Below, in pieces: positions 1-10,907 of a DNA stretch of 64,000 nucleotides. Every line of letters begins with the position of its first letter. The first letter of the stretch is position 1. Position numbers and translations under genes: made by a program. Origin of the DNA: Achatina immaculata (lineage: Eukaryota; Mollusca; Gastropoda; Stylommatophora; Achatinidae); assembly GCA_009760885.1 (NCBI GenBank), contig CM019718.1:23440633-23504632 (forward strand), read 5' to 3'. Under the pieces are notes generated by a model that ran no database searches, was not told the DNA's origin, and saw nothing but the letters and a program-made list of their open reading frames with translations.

Positions 1-39
1 GGGTTCTTCAGTCTCCAAAGAAAGTGAACGTAAAGCCTT

Positions 40-731
40 ACTTTGAACATCACAAAGACAGAGACTATGGTTATATCTAAGAAACAGAATCCACCAACAT
101 GCAGTATAAAATTAAACGGAACTGTTCTAAAGCAGGTGCAGAAATTCAAATACCTTGGAGCAGTAATAACTTCAGATGGGAAATGCAGAACAGAAATTAG
201 GAACAGAATAGGCCAAGCAAAGACTGCATTTCAGAGAATGAGAAACATATTAGCCAACACATCTTTATCAATGAATATTACAAAACAAGTCCTAAAATGC
301 TATATTGAACCTATCTTGTTATATGGAAGTGAATCATGAACAATAGGCAGGTCTGCACAAAAATCACTGGAAGCAGCAGAAATGTGGTTTATTAGAAGAA
401 TGTTGCGAATCCCCTGGACAGCAAAAATAACTAATGAAGAATGTATGAGAAGAACTGGAGAGACCAAAAAAAAAATCTTGTCAAAAAGATAAGAGAGAGA
501 CAATGTATTTTCATAGGACATGCAATGAGAAGAGGGGGCATTGAAAATATTATAACAACAGGAAAAATAGAAGGAAGAAGATTACGAGGAAGACCAAGAG
601 AAATGATACTGGACAGTCTGACGGGATGGTGTGAGAGGAGATCACTAACTAAGGTGATGGCCTGCATGAAGGATCGTGTACTCCGGAGAAGCATTATAGC
701 CAACGCCAGTCGGCACGGCACCTGATGATGA
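40..731 (+). pseudogene. LINE 3' end, family A copy 1 (reverse transcriptase C-terminus)
   Basis: This is the C-terminal part of a non-LTR retrotransposon polyprotein, from just after the reverse transcriptase core to the stop. Visible in order are a KTETMVIS-like segment, KYLGAVITSDG, the PILLYGSES segment that in such elements reads SESW, RRMLRIPWTAKITNEE, a GHAMRR zinc-knuckle-like region and a basic GRRLRGRPRE segment. It is dead. The Trp after GSES is a TGA at 337-339, and a run of A near 464-475 shifts the frame, so the rest continues from about 441 to 725 in another frame. The stop at 723-725 is the first unit of a (TGA)3 tail. The 5' part is missing at or just inside the window edge. 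A second copy lies at 22939-23431. Confidence 0.85.
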
Positions 732-735
732 TGGG

Positions 736-804
736 TTCTTCATGGCACTGCTTTAATGATCTATCCTGATAGAATGGTTAATTTTGTAACAGACTTCCGG
801 TAAT
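736..804. other. Short spacer between LINE A and LINE D remnants
   Basis: Unique AT-rich sequence with no coding signal seen. Confidence 0.4.
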
Positions 805-960
805 GTACTTTCAGTCAGTCATTTGCAACATTTCTTATTCTAAAGTCTGCGCCCGTTGTTTGGATTCTCAGACTGTCACAGTTTTTAATACTTTCCTGCC
901 ATAGCCTAGAGTGTCATCTGTTGGTCACTGTGACAAACTGTTTATGTGACTGGAAGAATT
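805..960 (-). pseudogene. Retrotransposon-like 3' end, family D copy 2
   Basis: Read on the minus strand this segment ends in ADFRIRNVAND followed by a stop, then a TGAC tetranucleotide tail seen on the plus strand as CAGTCAGTCA. The same peptide ending (ADFRIRNVENE, stop, ATGA tail) occurs at 1990-2170. Two copies sharing a reading frame, a stop and a simple-repeat tail suggest the 3' end of a LINE. Upstream of the last 25 or so codons this copy no longer aligns by eye, so its upper limit is approximate. Confidence 0.55.
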
Positions 961-1577
961 TCTAACAGTTTTTTTTTTTAGCAAAAGAAACAACAACACA
1001 AAATTATTACCGCCTCTTCAGTGTCAGGAAATTAAACAAAGAAAGAAGTTATTGATTTCCTTGTCCAAACAAAAGCTAAAGGCTAACAGTCAACGGCCCT
1101 TTACAACCCAGTTAGACGCGAAGGGAGTGGAGTTTCACATTTTCATGTAAATAGTGAAATACGTTATTTTTAAAAAGTGTTATGCAGGTCTGGGTTTCGA
1201 TTGGAAGTTTTCAGCCCAAATCTCATCGGAAAGAGAAAAAAACATGATTGGAAGCTTTGGCTATTTGTGGCTGGGATTACGCAGAAATAATCTGGATGTC
1301 CCTTTCTTTATAAGGATTTTTTCCCATAAAATGAAAAGCATTGTTTAGAGGGTGAGTTGTAGAAGCTTGCTAAACCTGCCTCACTTACTTCCTGTAACCG
1401 GGCTCTCCAACTTCGATATCAGACCTCTTTGTTTTCTCACTTACCCGTATGTGGTGTAGCTCACACTGCCGGTGATAGCTTTCACCTGAGGGTAAGGATT
1501 ACTCATTTTCAGTGGATGAGTCTGCCACAAGCTGCGAAGTTTCAGCACTTAATTTCTCCTACCCACCTTCTGCCTTC
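961..1577. other. Unique sequence, no gene seen
   Basis: About 600 bases of AT-rich DNA with a poly-T run near 969-979. Short open frames here have no recognisable motif. Confidence 0.4.
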
Positions 1578-1895
1578 ACCTCAAGGGGCTATCGCATTCG
1601 GGCGGTCGGTGACTCCTAACTGATAAGCTAGCGCCAGGATTGGCCAACCAAAGCCGACCAAGACCCTAACCCCCCACCTCTCCGTTGGTGCTTCCAGTAC
1701 CTTCTTCAGCCTGGCTAACAGTGCAGGGATATAGTCCCCCATGGCGGTGGAGTCTACTAAAGAAGTATTCACCCTCACTCCACCCCTCCCCCCCACACAC
1801 ACTTTTTAAGCTGCACTCTCAGGGAGTGAACACACACTCACACAACCTGTCTCCCCACAGAATACAATAGCACTTCAACATCTCCACAACATCGG
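1578..1895 (+). repeat. Interspersed repeat family R, copy 1
   Basis: One of five diverged copies of a roughly 300-390-bp dispersed repeat. The shared landmarks are GACCAAGACCCT, a GGTACCCCCAGTA-like block (here GGTGCTTCCAGTA), an ATGG(T/C)GGTGGAG block (here CCCATGGCGGTGGAGTCTAC) and a 3' block CAACATCT(T)C(A/C)(C/A)C...TCGGCTACA. Here the 3' block is followed by an A-rich run. Other copies lie at 12858-13150 (+), 30045-30175 (-), 31985-32370 (+) and 38530-38870 (-). No convincing protein is conserved between copies, so a SINE or LINE 3' UTR origin is more likely than a gene. Confidence 0.65.
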
Positions 1896-1989
1896 CTACA
1901 AAAAAAATAGATTACCCTCGCATTTCCACTGAGATAGAATAATAACAATAACAACAACAAAACTTACAGAACAATAACAATAACAACAA

Positions 1990-2170
1990 AAACTCATTCA
2001 TTTTCAACATTTCTTATTCTAAAATCTGCTCGCGTTGTCCGGATTCTCAAAATCTCATGGAATTCTATGATTGTACTACCGCAGGTTACTGGAAAAGATT
2101 TAACTCCACACAGACCTTCAGGAATAAGATATTTAAATCTTAGTTTCCAAGGCCTGACAGACAAAATAAG
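1990..2170 (-). pseudogene. Retrotransposon-like 3' end, family D copy 1
   Basis: On the minus strand an open frame that enters from about 2422 ends at 1994 in FRIRNVENE and a stop embedded in an ATGA repeat (plus-strand CATTCATT). The last ~55 codons, including a GVKSFPVTCGST-like segment, look coding, and the terminal ~20 codons match the copy at 805-960. The arrangement (ORF end, stop inside the tail microsatellite) is the same as in LINE families A, C and E in this window. The family cannot be named from this short piece. Confidence 0.55.
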
Positions 2171-2343
2171 AGTTTGAAAAGTTGGAAATGATCTCTGAAA
2201 CAATACGTAAAGATGTAATAAGGAAAACGGCTGGAGTAAAACCGACACAGCCGCACTTAAGGAAACGTTCTGGATCACTGAATAAAACGGACCATGGTGA
2301 AAGCAGAGAACATGGTGGAAGTTTTGCTGTAAAAAGAAAATAA

Positions 2344-2440
2344 GTGAAGACAGCAAGGGCGCTTGATGGCTTGCTCTCATGCGGCGGTTCAAATCCTGCC
2401 CGAGGCGCTCCCAGTCACCCATGTGTAGAGTTGGGTATCC
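2344..2440 (+). repeat. Possible tRNA-derived SINE head
   Basis: GCGGTTCAAATCCTGCC at about 2383-2400 is a good match to an RNA polymerase III B box (GGTTCRANYCC) with T-arm-like flanks. A weaker A-box-like segment (TTGATGGCTTGC) precedes it. No full cloverleaf was found, so a diverged SINE head is more likely than a functional tRNA gene. Confidence 0.4.
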
Positions 2441-2448
2441 TACTCCTT

Positions 2449-2541
2449 GTGGAGCTAGTGAAAGGACAGTTGGTTATTGTGGAGCTGGGGAAAGACAGTT
2501 GGTTATTGTGGAGCTGGGGAAAGACAGTTGGTTATTGTGCG
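2449..2541. repeat. Three tandem copies of a ~29-bp unit
   Basis: GAAAGACAGTTGGTTATTGT and adjoining bases recur three times, with the spacer GGAGCTGGG between the last two. Confidence 0.8.
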
Positions 2542-2937
2542 ATGCAGACCACACCGCCATCTAGGGTGTTGTCAGGTCAAGGACGTTATTGGGCGCTAAC
2601 AGCACATCCCAGAGTGTCACTGTGGCGGCGGCGTGGTAGATCTGCGAAGGTGGTATATATCTTCATGTGATAATTCACTGTTAAATTACCTGGCTCTAAT
2701 TTTTACACCTATTTCTGCATCAGTACCGAAATGAACACACAGTTCATTACTATTTCAGAGATGCAAAATAAAAAAAAAACTTTCCACACACACACACACA
2801 CAAACAAGAGAAACAAAACACAAATTTAGCAACTAATATATATTCCCACTATTAGAGAAAAATATTCGTGACAGAAGCTAAAAACTGGCTACAGAAAGTG
2901 GCTGGATATCCGGATATCATGTGATGGAGGAGCCTCT
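2542..2937. other. Unique sequence with a short CA run
   Basis: Nothing gene-like was seen. A (CA)n run lies near 2787-2803 and an A run near 2769. Confidence 0.4.
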
Positions 2938-3643
2938 TTTTACAGATATTAGCTGTGAGTGTTCCTATGTTTACAGATATTAGCTGTGAATGTTCCTATG
3001 TTTACAGATATCAGCTGTGAATGATCCCATGTTTACAGATATTAGCTGTGAATGTTCCCATGTTTACAGATATTAGCTGTGAATGTTCCCATGTTTACAG
3101 ATATTAGCTGTGAATAATCCTATGTTTACAGATATTAGCTGTGAATGATCCCATGTTTACAGATATTAGCTGTGAGTGTTCCTATGTTTACAGATATTAG
3201 CTGTGAACGTTCCTATGTTTACATATATTAGCTGTGAATGTTCCTATGTTTACAGATATTAGCTGTGAATGTTCCTATGTTGACAGATATTAGCTGTGAA
3301 TGTTCCTATGTTTACAGATATTAGCTGTGAATGTTCCTATGTTTACAGATATTAGCTGTGAATATTCCTATGTGTACAGATACTAGCTGTGAATGTTCCT
3401 CTGTTTACAGATACTAGCTGTGAATGTTCCTCTGTTTACAGATACTAGCTGTGAATGTTTCTATGTTTACAGATATTAGCTGTGAATGTTCCTCTGTTGA
3501 CAGATACTAGCTGTGAATGTTCCTCTGTTGACAGATACTAGCTGTGAATGTTCCTCTGTTGACAGATACTAGCTGTGAATGTTCCTCTGTTGACAGATAC
3601 TAGCTGTGAATGTTCCTCTGTTTACAGATACTAGCTGTGAATG
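2938..3643. repeat. 31-bp minisatellite, about 23 copies
   Basis: The unit contains TTTACAGATATTAGCTGTGA and ends TGTTCCTATG. The 3' third carries a TACTAGCTGTGAATGTTCCTC variant with TTGACAG in place of TTTACAG, in several neighbouring units. This block structure suggests local expansion of one variant. Confidence 0.95.
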
Positions 3644-4350
3644 CTGTAATAGACAACAGCGGATGACACCAGGTCCCGACATATAAAGGGAAGAGAAGGA
3701 AACCACCTGCACAAAATTCCAGATGTTAATTTACAAGCATCACCCTCACTGCTGCTACACCAAGCTTGGCTAGCTTACTGACAAAGGTAAACCTCGTAAT
3801 GCAGTGCTAGTTTGGACCAGCAGCACATGGTAAAAGGACGTCAACATTTGTGTAAGGACTCTACACCATTAGACGGTCTCTTTGAAAGAAGTCCATTTAG
3901 GGACTTTGAACACCCGCACAAGCAAACGAAATGGGGGATTTTGATGAGTTCAGAAGAGAAATAAAGTTAATTATCGGCTCCTTAAAACAGCTCGAGACAA
4001 GAAGGCGAGATTTTGGAGCCATTTATTTTCCGAAGAGAAGGCCCTAGAGAAATTATTTTTCTGATGGAAAGGTTGTGAAGAAATTTATTTTCTGATGGGA
4101 AAATTCTCTATAAATTTCTTTTTTAATGACAAGACTGGGAAGAAAATTTATTTTCCGGAATCGTAAAAAAAAAAAAAATGGTCTGTCCCAAAGCCTCTTC
4201 GAAAAAAAAAGAGGAACTTCAGATAATCTGAAATCCCCGGGGATTGCAAAGGAAAAGCACAAAGAAGAGAAAAGAAACAGATTTCTGGAATTGTTGGTCA
4301 AGTGGGACACATGAGAAAGAAAGATAATTCCTCTCCCTCCCCCTTCCTTT
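3644..4350. other. Unique sequence, no gene seen
   Basis: A short run of related segments with TTATTTTC(T/C)GA and GAAG occurs at about 4018-4160. No coding signal was seen. Confidence 0.4.
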
Positions 4351-4415
4351 CTTCTGAACATGATGGTGAAATGTGGATTTTGCAGCATAGAAAATATTTC
4401 CTCCTCTTATCCATC
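4351..4415. repeat. Left flank shared with the array at 7.8 kb
   Basis: The stretch with GAAATGTGGATTTTGCAGC and ATAGAAAATATTTCCTCC is nearly identical to the sequence just before the array at 7802. The two arrays therefore share flank as well as unit. Confidence 0.85.
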
Positions 4416-5364
4416 ACCACTATTATTTCTTGTACTAAAATTTGTGGACCTTACCACTATTATTTCTTGTACTAAAATTTGTGGACCTTACCACTATTAT
4501 TTCTTGTACTAAAATTTGTGGACCTTACCACTATTATTTCTTGTACTAAAATTTGTGGACCTTACCACTATTATTTCTTGTACTAAATTTCGTGGACCTT
4601 ACCACTATTATTTCTTGTACTAAAATTTGTGGACCTTACCACTATTATTTCTTGTACTAAAATTTGTGGACCTTACCACTATTATTTCTTGTACTAAAAT
4701 TTGTGGACCTTACCACTATTATTTCTTGTACTAAAATTTGTGGACCTTACCACTATTATTTCTTGTACTAAAATTTGTGGACCTTACCACTATTATTTCT
4801 TGTACTAAAATTTGTGGACCTTACCACTATTATTTCTTGTACTAAAATTTGTGGACCTTACCACTATTATTTCTTGTACTAAAATTTGTGGACCTTACCA
4901 CTATTATTTCTTGTACTAAAATTTGTGGACCTTACCACTATTATTTCTTGTACTAAATTTCGTGGACCTTACCACTATTATTTCTTGTACTAAAATTTGT
5001 GGACCTTACCACTATTATTTCTTGTACTAAAATTTGTGGACCTTACCACTATTATTTCTTGTACTAAAATTTGTGGACCTTACCACTATTATTTCTTGTA
5101 CTAAAATTTGTGGACCTTACCACTATTATTTCTTGTACTAAAATTTGTGGACCTTACCACTATTATTTCTTGTACTAAAATTTGTGGACCTTACCACTAT
5201 TATTTCTTGTACTAAAATTTGTGGACCTTACCACTATTATTTCTTGTACTAAAATTTGTGGACCTTACCACTATTATTTCTTGTACTAAAATTTGTGGAC
5301 CTTACCACTATTATTTCTTGTACTAAAATTTGTGGACCTTACCACTATTATTTCTTGTACTAAA
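4416..5364. repeat. 37-bp satellite, array a, about 25.6 copies
   Basis: The unit contains ACCACTATTATTTCTTGTAC and TAAAATTTGTGGACCTT. Copies are almost identical; only two carry AAATTTCGTGG. Such homogeneity indicates recent amplification. The unit is related to that of the array at 7802-10825. Confidence 0.97.
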
Positions 5365-6412
5365 GATTATAAACATAAAGCAACACATAAAACAGAGAAG
5401 CACAATCTCCAATAACTATTCAGACATAATGACTGATATGATGATGATGATATCTAGAATTACAATGTTATTGCTTTCAACTCGTCGCAAATTATAAGTA
5501 CAATGTACTTTAGTGTGCCTCACATTACAAATGGACGTTTTTCGTGTGAACCGACAGTTTCTTCAGCCAGTGGAGTGCCCATGCTATTTTGCCTCTACCA
5601 AGTAGACCTAGCTATCCAGCATCTTATTTGGTCTAGCAGACAATCCCTGTCCTCCGTCTTTGCACTCTACTCTTTGGAGACTCATTTGTTTGCTTTTTCA
5701 TTGATTTTGTGTCACTTCAGTAATATTACAGCGTTCCATTGAATATTTTCTTTGTCCGCGGGCTGTGGACTTGAATGGTTTAATCTTTCATTCCTCGGTT
5801 CCTGTATTATATAGTTAATTCTACCTGGTAACAAAGTATTGCAAAGCATGCTGACAGATCACGTCGACTCAGAAATTCATTGCTTTTCTTGTTGTTTAAT
5901 TTTCTTTTAGTTTACAGCACTTCTAGCGCAGCTTCTGACTGTTTTCTTACTGTTTGTCATTTGTTCTCTGCCTCCTTGTTTCGGTTGAATTATTAAATGG
6001 GTCAGAAAATACACACAAAGGGAACCAACGCACATTCATTAAACATCACAGAATATTAGAATCATGGCTTTTTTTTTTTTTTTGGTTTCAACTTGAAAAC
6101 AAAACAGGCTTCGACAATGTAGACGAAAACATGCTTTTATTATTATTGTTAATATTTTTGTTTCGATGATCCCGTGTGATTACTGCTAGTAATACAATGG
6201 TAAAGGTAGCTGGTACTAGAATAACAGAAGAACAGTTCTTTAATCTACGCCGCGTCAGTAGTAACAGGAAGATGGGGTAAACGTTAGAGGATGTTGAGTT
6301 TAGAAAGAAAGGTCTAAATCTCTAGCACTGAGAGGAAGGCTCAGGAGAGAAATGAACGGATAACTGCAAACTAATAGTTCTTGGTGTATGTTTCTGTTTG
6401 TAGAGGGTTGAG
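5365..6412. other. Unique sequence, no gene recognised
   Basis: AT-rich. It holds a short open frame at 5503-5742 without a recognisable domain and a poly-T run near 6067-6081. Confidence 0.4.
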
Positions 6413-6709
6413 CCGAATGTGAGAAAGATGGGACTGCTGTGATAGCCACCTGAGTGTGACAAAGATGGGACTGCAGTGAGAGCAAGCTGAATGTGACAAA
6501 GATGGGACTGCTGTGAGAGCAAGCTGAATGTGACAAAGATGGGACTGCTTTGAGAGCCAGCTGAATGTGAGAAAGATGGGACTGCCGTGAGAACCAGCTG
6601 AATGTGACAAAGATGGGACTGCTTTGAGAGCCAGCTGAATGTGAGAAAGATGGGACTGCTTTGAGAGCTAGCTGAATGTGAGAAAGATGGGACTGCTTTG
6701 AGAGCTAGC
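6413..6709. repeat. 37-bp minisatellite, array c, 8 copies
   Basis: The unit contains AAAGATGGGACTGCT and GAGAGCCAGCTGAATGTG. The period equals that of the neighbouring satellites (37 bp) but the sequence is unrelated. Confidence 0.95.
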
Positions 6710-7734
6710 GAATCAGTGTCTCAGTCATAGTAAAGGTCTCCTGTGAAGAACTGTATTGGCTTTTTGAGAAAGTTAGCGAAGAAGAAGAAGAAAGCCTCAA
6801 CAGATTTTTTAAAAAAGAACAAAAAAATTAACTAATGTCTAACAGTCACATATTTAATACAATAATTAAAATCGTATCCGAAGGAAAAGAAAGAAAAAGA
6901 GTCATAGAATGACAACGATCTTCATGAATGGACAAGAGAAAGAGATGGACTAGATTCAACTTGCCCAGGTTTGTTGTCACCACAAAGGACAGAATAAACA
7001 GGTGGGCCATTACAGCCAACCTTCCCTGGTGAGATGACACGTGATATACATGTCAGGAATTAATTAGACACAATTTATTAACACAAGATGCCCCATCAAT
7101 TATTCTTTGTAAGTTACCGAACGTTTCCCTTATCAGCCATGCACGGATTTGATTCAGCTTTTAGAACTAAAGTATATAGTATACCCCCAAGGAATAGGAA
7201 TATTTCCGTTTCATTTACAGGGTCTTGAGCATCTCAGTCTTATAGCTGACCTATCACATAAAATGCCAGCGAACTTCAGAGAAGGAAAGACTGATCTTAC
7301 AGCGCTTTGGCCAGGTAACTTACAGCTGAAATACAGGTTGCTGTTGGCAATTTAATTAAATGTTGGAATAAGACCAGTTTGGGTATAAATCTCTTCTTCG
7401 TCTGATTAAATAAAAGCAACGGTAACTATCGGGCTTATTGCTCGTGAAAACGGAAACCATAAATCCACAGCAGCTGGACCGAAGGTCTTTCTACCGTTCA
7501 AAGGAAGAACCGATCCTCCAGATAAACATTAAAGTCTTTCAGCTCCCAGTATTATCGATTCCAGGCTTGGTATGGCAAAGCGACACCACACAGCCTTGCA
7601 TGTCAGGGGCCCATGAATCTGGTCTTATTTGCGTGGATGTAATGGAGACAATTGTGACGTAAAATATGACAATATTACCTGGTGATGCATACCGCATTCG
7701 ATGGTCCCTTCACGTTTTCATAACTCCCCCCCCC
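6710..7734. other. Unique sequence, no gene recognised
   Basis: Short open frames at 7149-7355 and 7438-7662 (+) show no recognisable domain, splice pattern or repeat relationship. A C run at about 7726-7734 precedes the duplicated flank of the next array. Confidence 0.4.
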
Positions 7735-10700
7735 CTTCCTCTTAACATGAAGCGCGAAATGTGGATTTTTCAGCATAGAAAATATTTCCTCCTTTTATCA
7801 TCATTAGTTCTTGTACTAAAGATCGTGGACCTTACCACTATTAGTTCTTGTACTAAAGATCGTGGACTTTACTACTATTAGTTCTTGTACTAAAGATCGT
7901 GGACTTTACCACTATTAGTTCTTGTACTAAAGATCGTGGACTTTACCACTATTAGTTCTTGTACTAAAGATTGTGGACTTTACCACTATTAGTTCTTGTA
8001 CTAAAGATCGTGGACCTTACCACTATTAGTTCTTGTACTAAAGATCGTGGACCTTACCACTATTAGTTTTTGTATTAAAGTTCGTGGACCTTACCACTAT
8101 TAGTTCTTCTACTAAACATCGTGGACTTTACCACTATTAGTTCTTCTACTAAAGATAGTGGACTTTACCACTATTAGTTCTTGTACTAAAGATCGTGGAC
8201 TTTACCACTATTAGTTCTTCTACTAAAGATCGTGGACTTTACCACTATTAGTTCTTCTACTAAAGATCGTGGACTTTACCACTATTAGTTCTTCTACTAA
8301 AGATAGTGGACTTTACCACTATTAGTTCTTCTACTAAAGATCGTGGACTTTACCACTATTAGTTCTTCTACTAAAGATAGTGGACTTTACCACTATTAGT
8401 TCTTCTACTAAAGATAGTGGACTTTACCACTATTAGTTCTTCTACTAAAGATAGTGGACTTTACCACTATTAGTTCTTCTACTAAAGATAGTGGACTTTA
8501 CCACTATTAGTTCTTCTACTAAACATCGTGGACTTTACCACTATTAGTTCTTCTACTAAAGATCGTGGACTTTACCACTATTAGTTCTTCTACTAAACAT
8601 CGTGGACTTTACCACTATTACTTCTTCTACTAAAGATAGTGGACTTTACCACTATCAGTTCTTCTACTAAAGATCGTGGACTTTACCACTATTAGTTCTT
8701 CTACTAAACATCGTGGACTTTACCACTATTAGTTCTTCTACTAAAGATCGTGGACTTTACCACTATTAGTTCTTCTACTAAAGATCGTGGACTTACCACT
8801 ATTAGTTCTTGTACTAAAGATAGTGGACCTTACCACTATTAGTTCTTGTACTAAAGATTGTGGACTTTACCACTATTAGTTCTTGTACTAAAGATAGTGG
8901 ACCTTACCACTATTAGTTCTTGTACTAAAGATCGTGGACTTTACCACTATTAGTTCTTGTACTAAAGATAGTGGACCTTACCACTATTAGTTCTTGTACT
9001 AAAGATCGTGGAATTTACCACTATTAGTTCTTGTACTAAAGATAATGGACCTTACCACTATTAGTTCTTGTACTAAAGATAATGGACCTTACCACTATTA
9101 ATTCTTGTACTAAAGATCGTGGAATTTACCACTATTAGTTCTTGTACTAAATATAATGGACCTTACCACTATTAGTTCTTGTACTAAAGATCGTGGACCT
9201 TACCACTATTAGTTCTTGTACTAAAGATCGTGGACATTACCACTATTAGTTCTTGTACTAAAGATCGTGGACTTTACTACTATTAGTTCTTGTACTAAAG
9301 ATCGTGGACTTTACCACTATTAGTTCTTGTACTAAAGATCGTGGACTTTACCACTATTAGTTCTTGTACTAAAGATCGTGGACTTTACCACTATTAGTTC
9401 TTGTACTAAAGATCGTGGACTTTACCACTATTAGTTCTTGTACTAAAGATCGTGGACTTTACCACTATTAGTTCTTGTACTAAAGATCGTGGACTTTACC
9501 ACTATTAGTTCTTGTACTAAAGATCGTGGACCTTACCACTATTAGTTCTTGTACTAAAGATCGTGGACTTTACCACTATAGTTCTTCTACTAAGATCGTG
9601 GACCTTACCACTATTAGTTCTTGTACTAAAGATCGTGGACTTTACCACTATTAGTTCTTGTACTAAAGATCGTGGACCTTACCACTATTAGTTCTTGTAC
9701 TAAAGATAATGGACCTTACCACTATTAGTTCTTGTACTAAAGATCGTGGACTTTACCACTATTAGTTCTTGTACTAAAGATAATGGACCTTACCACTATT
9801 AGTTCTTGTATTAAAGTTCGTGGACCTTACCACTATTAGTTCTTGTACTAAAGTTCGTGGACCTTACCACTATTAGTTCTTGTATTAAAGTTCGTGGACC
9901 TTACCACTATTAGTTCTTGTAATAAAGATCGTGGACCTTACCACTATTAGTTCTTGTACTAAAGATCGTGGACCTTACCACTATTAGTTCTTGTACTAAA
10001 GATCGTGGACTTTACCACTATTAGTTCTTGTACTAAAGATCGTGGACCTTACCACTATTAGTTCTTGTATTAAAGTTCGTGGACCTTACCACTATTAGTT
10101 CTTGTACTAAAGTTCGTGAACCTTTCTTTATTAGTTCTTGTGCTAAAGTTTGTGGACCTTACCACTTTTTGTTCTTGTATTAAAATTTGTGAATCTTACC
10201 ACTGTTAGTTCTTGTAGTTTATGCACCTTAGAACTGTTTTCTTGCACTAAAATTTGTAGACTAAAATTTGTTTGTTCTTATTCTAAAGTGTATGAATTAT
10301 ATCATTTCTGATCCGCATAATAAATTTTGAAATCTTAATAATTTTATATCTTGTACTAAATCTTGTCCACCAAACCATCATTAGTCCATGTTCTAAACTT
10401 TTGCAGACCTTTTCATCTTTAGTTCTTGTTCTAAACTTTGTAGAGTTTGTCATCTTTAGTTCGTGAACTAAACGTTTGCAGAGATTGTCATCTTTAGTTC
10501 GTATTCTAAACTGTGCAGCGCTTGTCGTCTTTAGTTCGTGGACTAAACTTTGTAGATCCTACCATCGCTAGTTCGTATATTAAACATTGTGGACACTGCT
10601 ATCATTAGTTCGTGAACTACGCTAGTAAATTTTGTAGATCCTATCATCACTAGTTCGTGCACAAAACTTCGTAAATTCTATCATAATTAATTCGTGCACT

Positions 10701-10825
10701 AAACATTGTAGATCTTGGCATCATTAGTTCGTGAACTAAACTTTGTAGATTTCACTATTATTAGTTGGCTAATGTAGTAGATTCTACTATATTAGTCAGT
10801 TAGTTCGTGAACTAAAACGTGCAGA
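7735..10825. repeat. 37-bp satellite, array b, about 63 clear plus ~18 degenerate copies
   Basis: The left flank (7735-7801) matches that of array a. The clean array runs from 7802 to about 10125, with a unit containing TTAGTTCTTGTACTAAAG and GTGGACTTTACCACTA. From about 10126 to 10825 the copies decay but the TTAGTTC and CTAAA landmarks remain. A block at about 8105-8790 carries CTTCTACTAAA instead of CTTGTACTAAA in most units, and a later block alternates GATAATGGACC with GATCGTGGA. Confidence 0.97.
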
Positions 10826-10907
10826 CTTTAGCACAGACCAAAAAGTAAAACTAAAATGTTATTTATAACTGGTTTGACCCATTTCCCTTACAGTTTTATA
10901 CCACAGA

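Noticed and set aside
2938..3643. CRISPR-like look of regularly spaced short repeats
   Set aside because: The units are directly adjacent with no unique spacers, and the genome is eukaryotic. The same applies to the other arrays.
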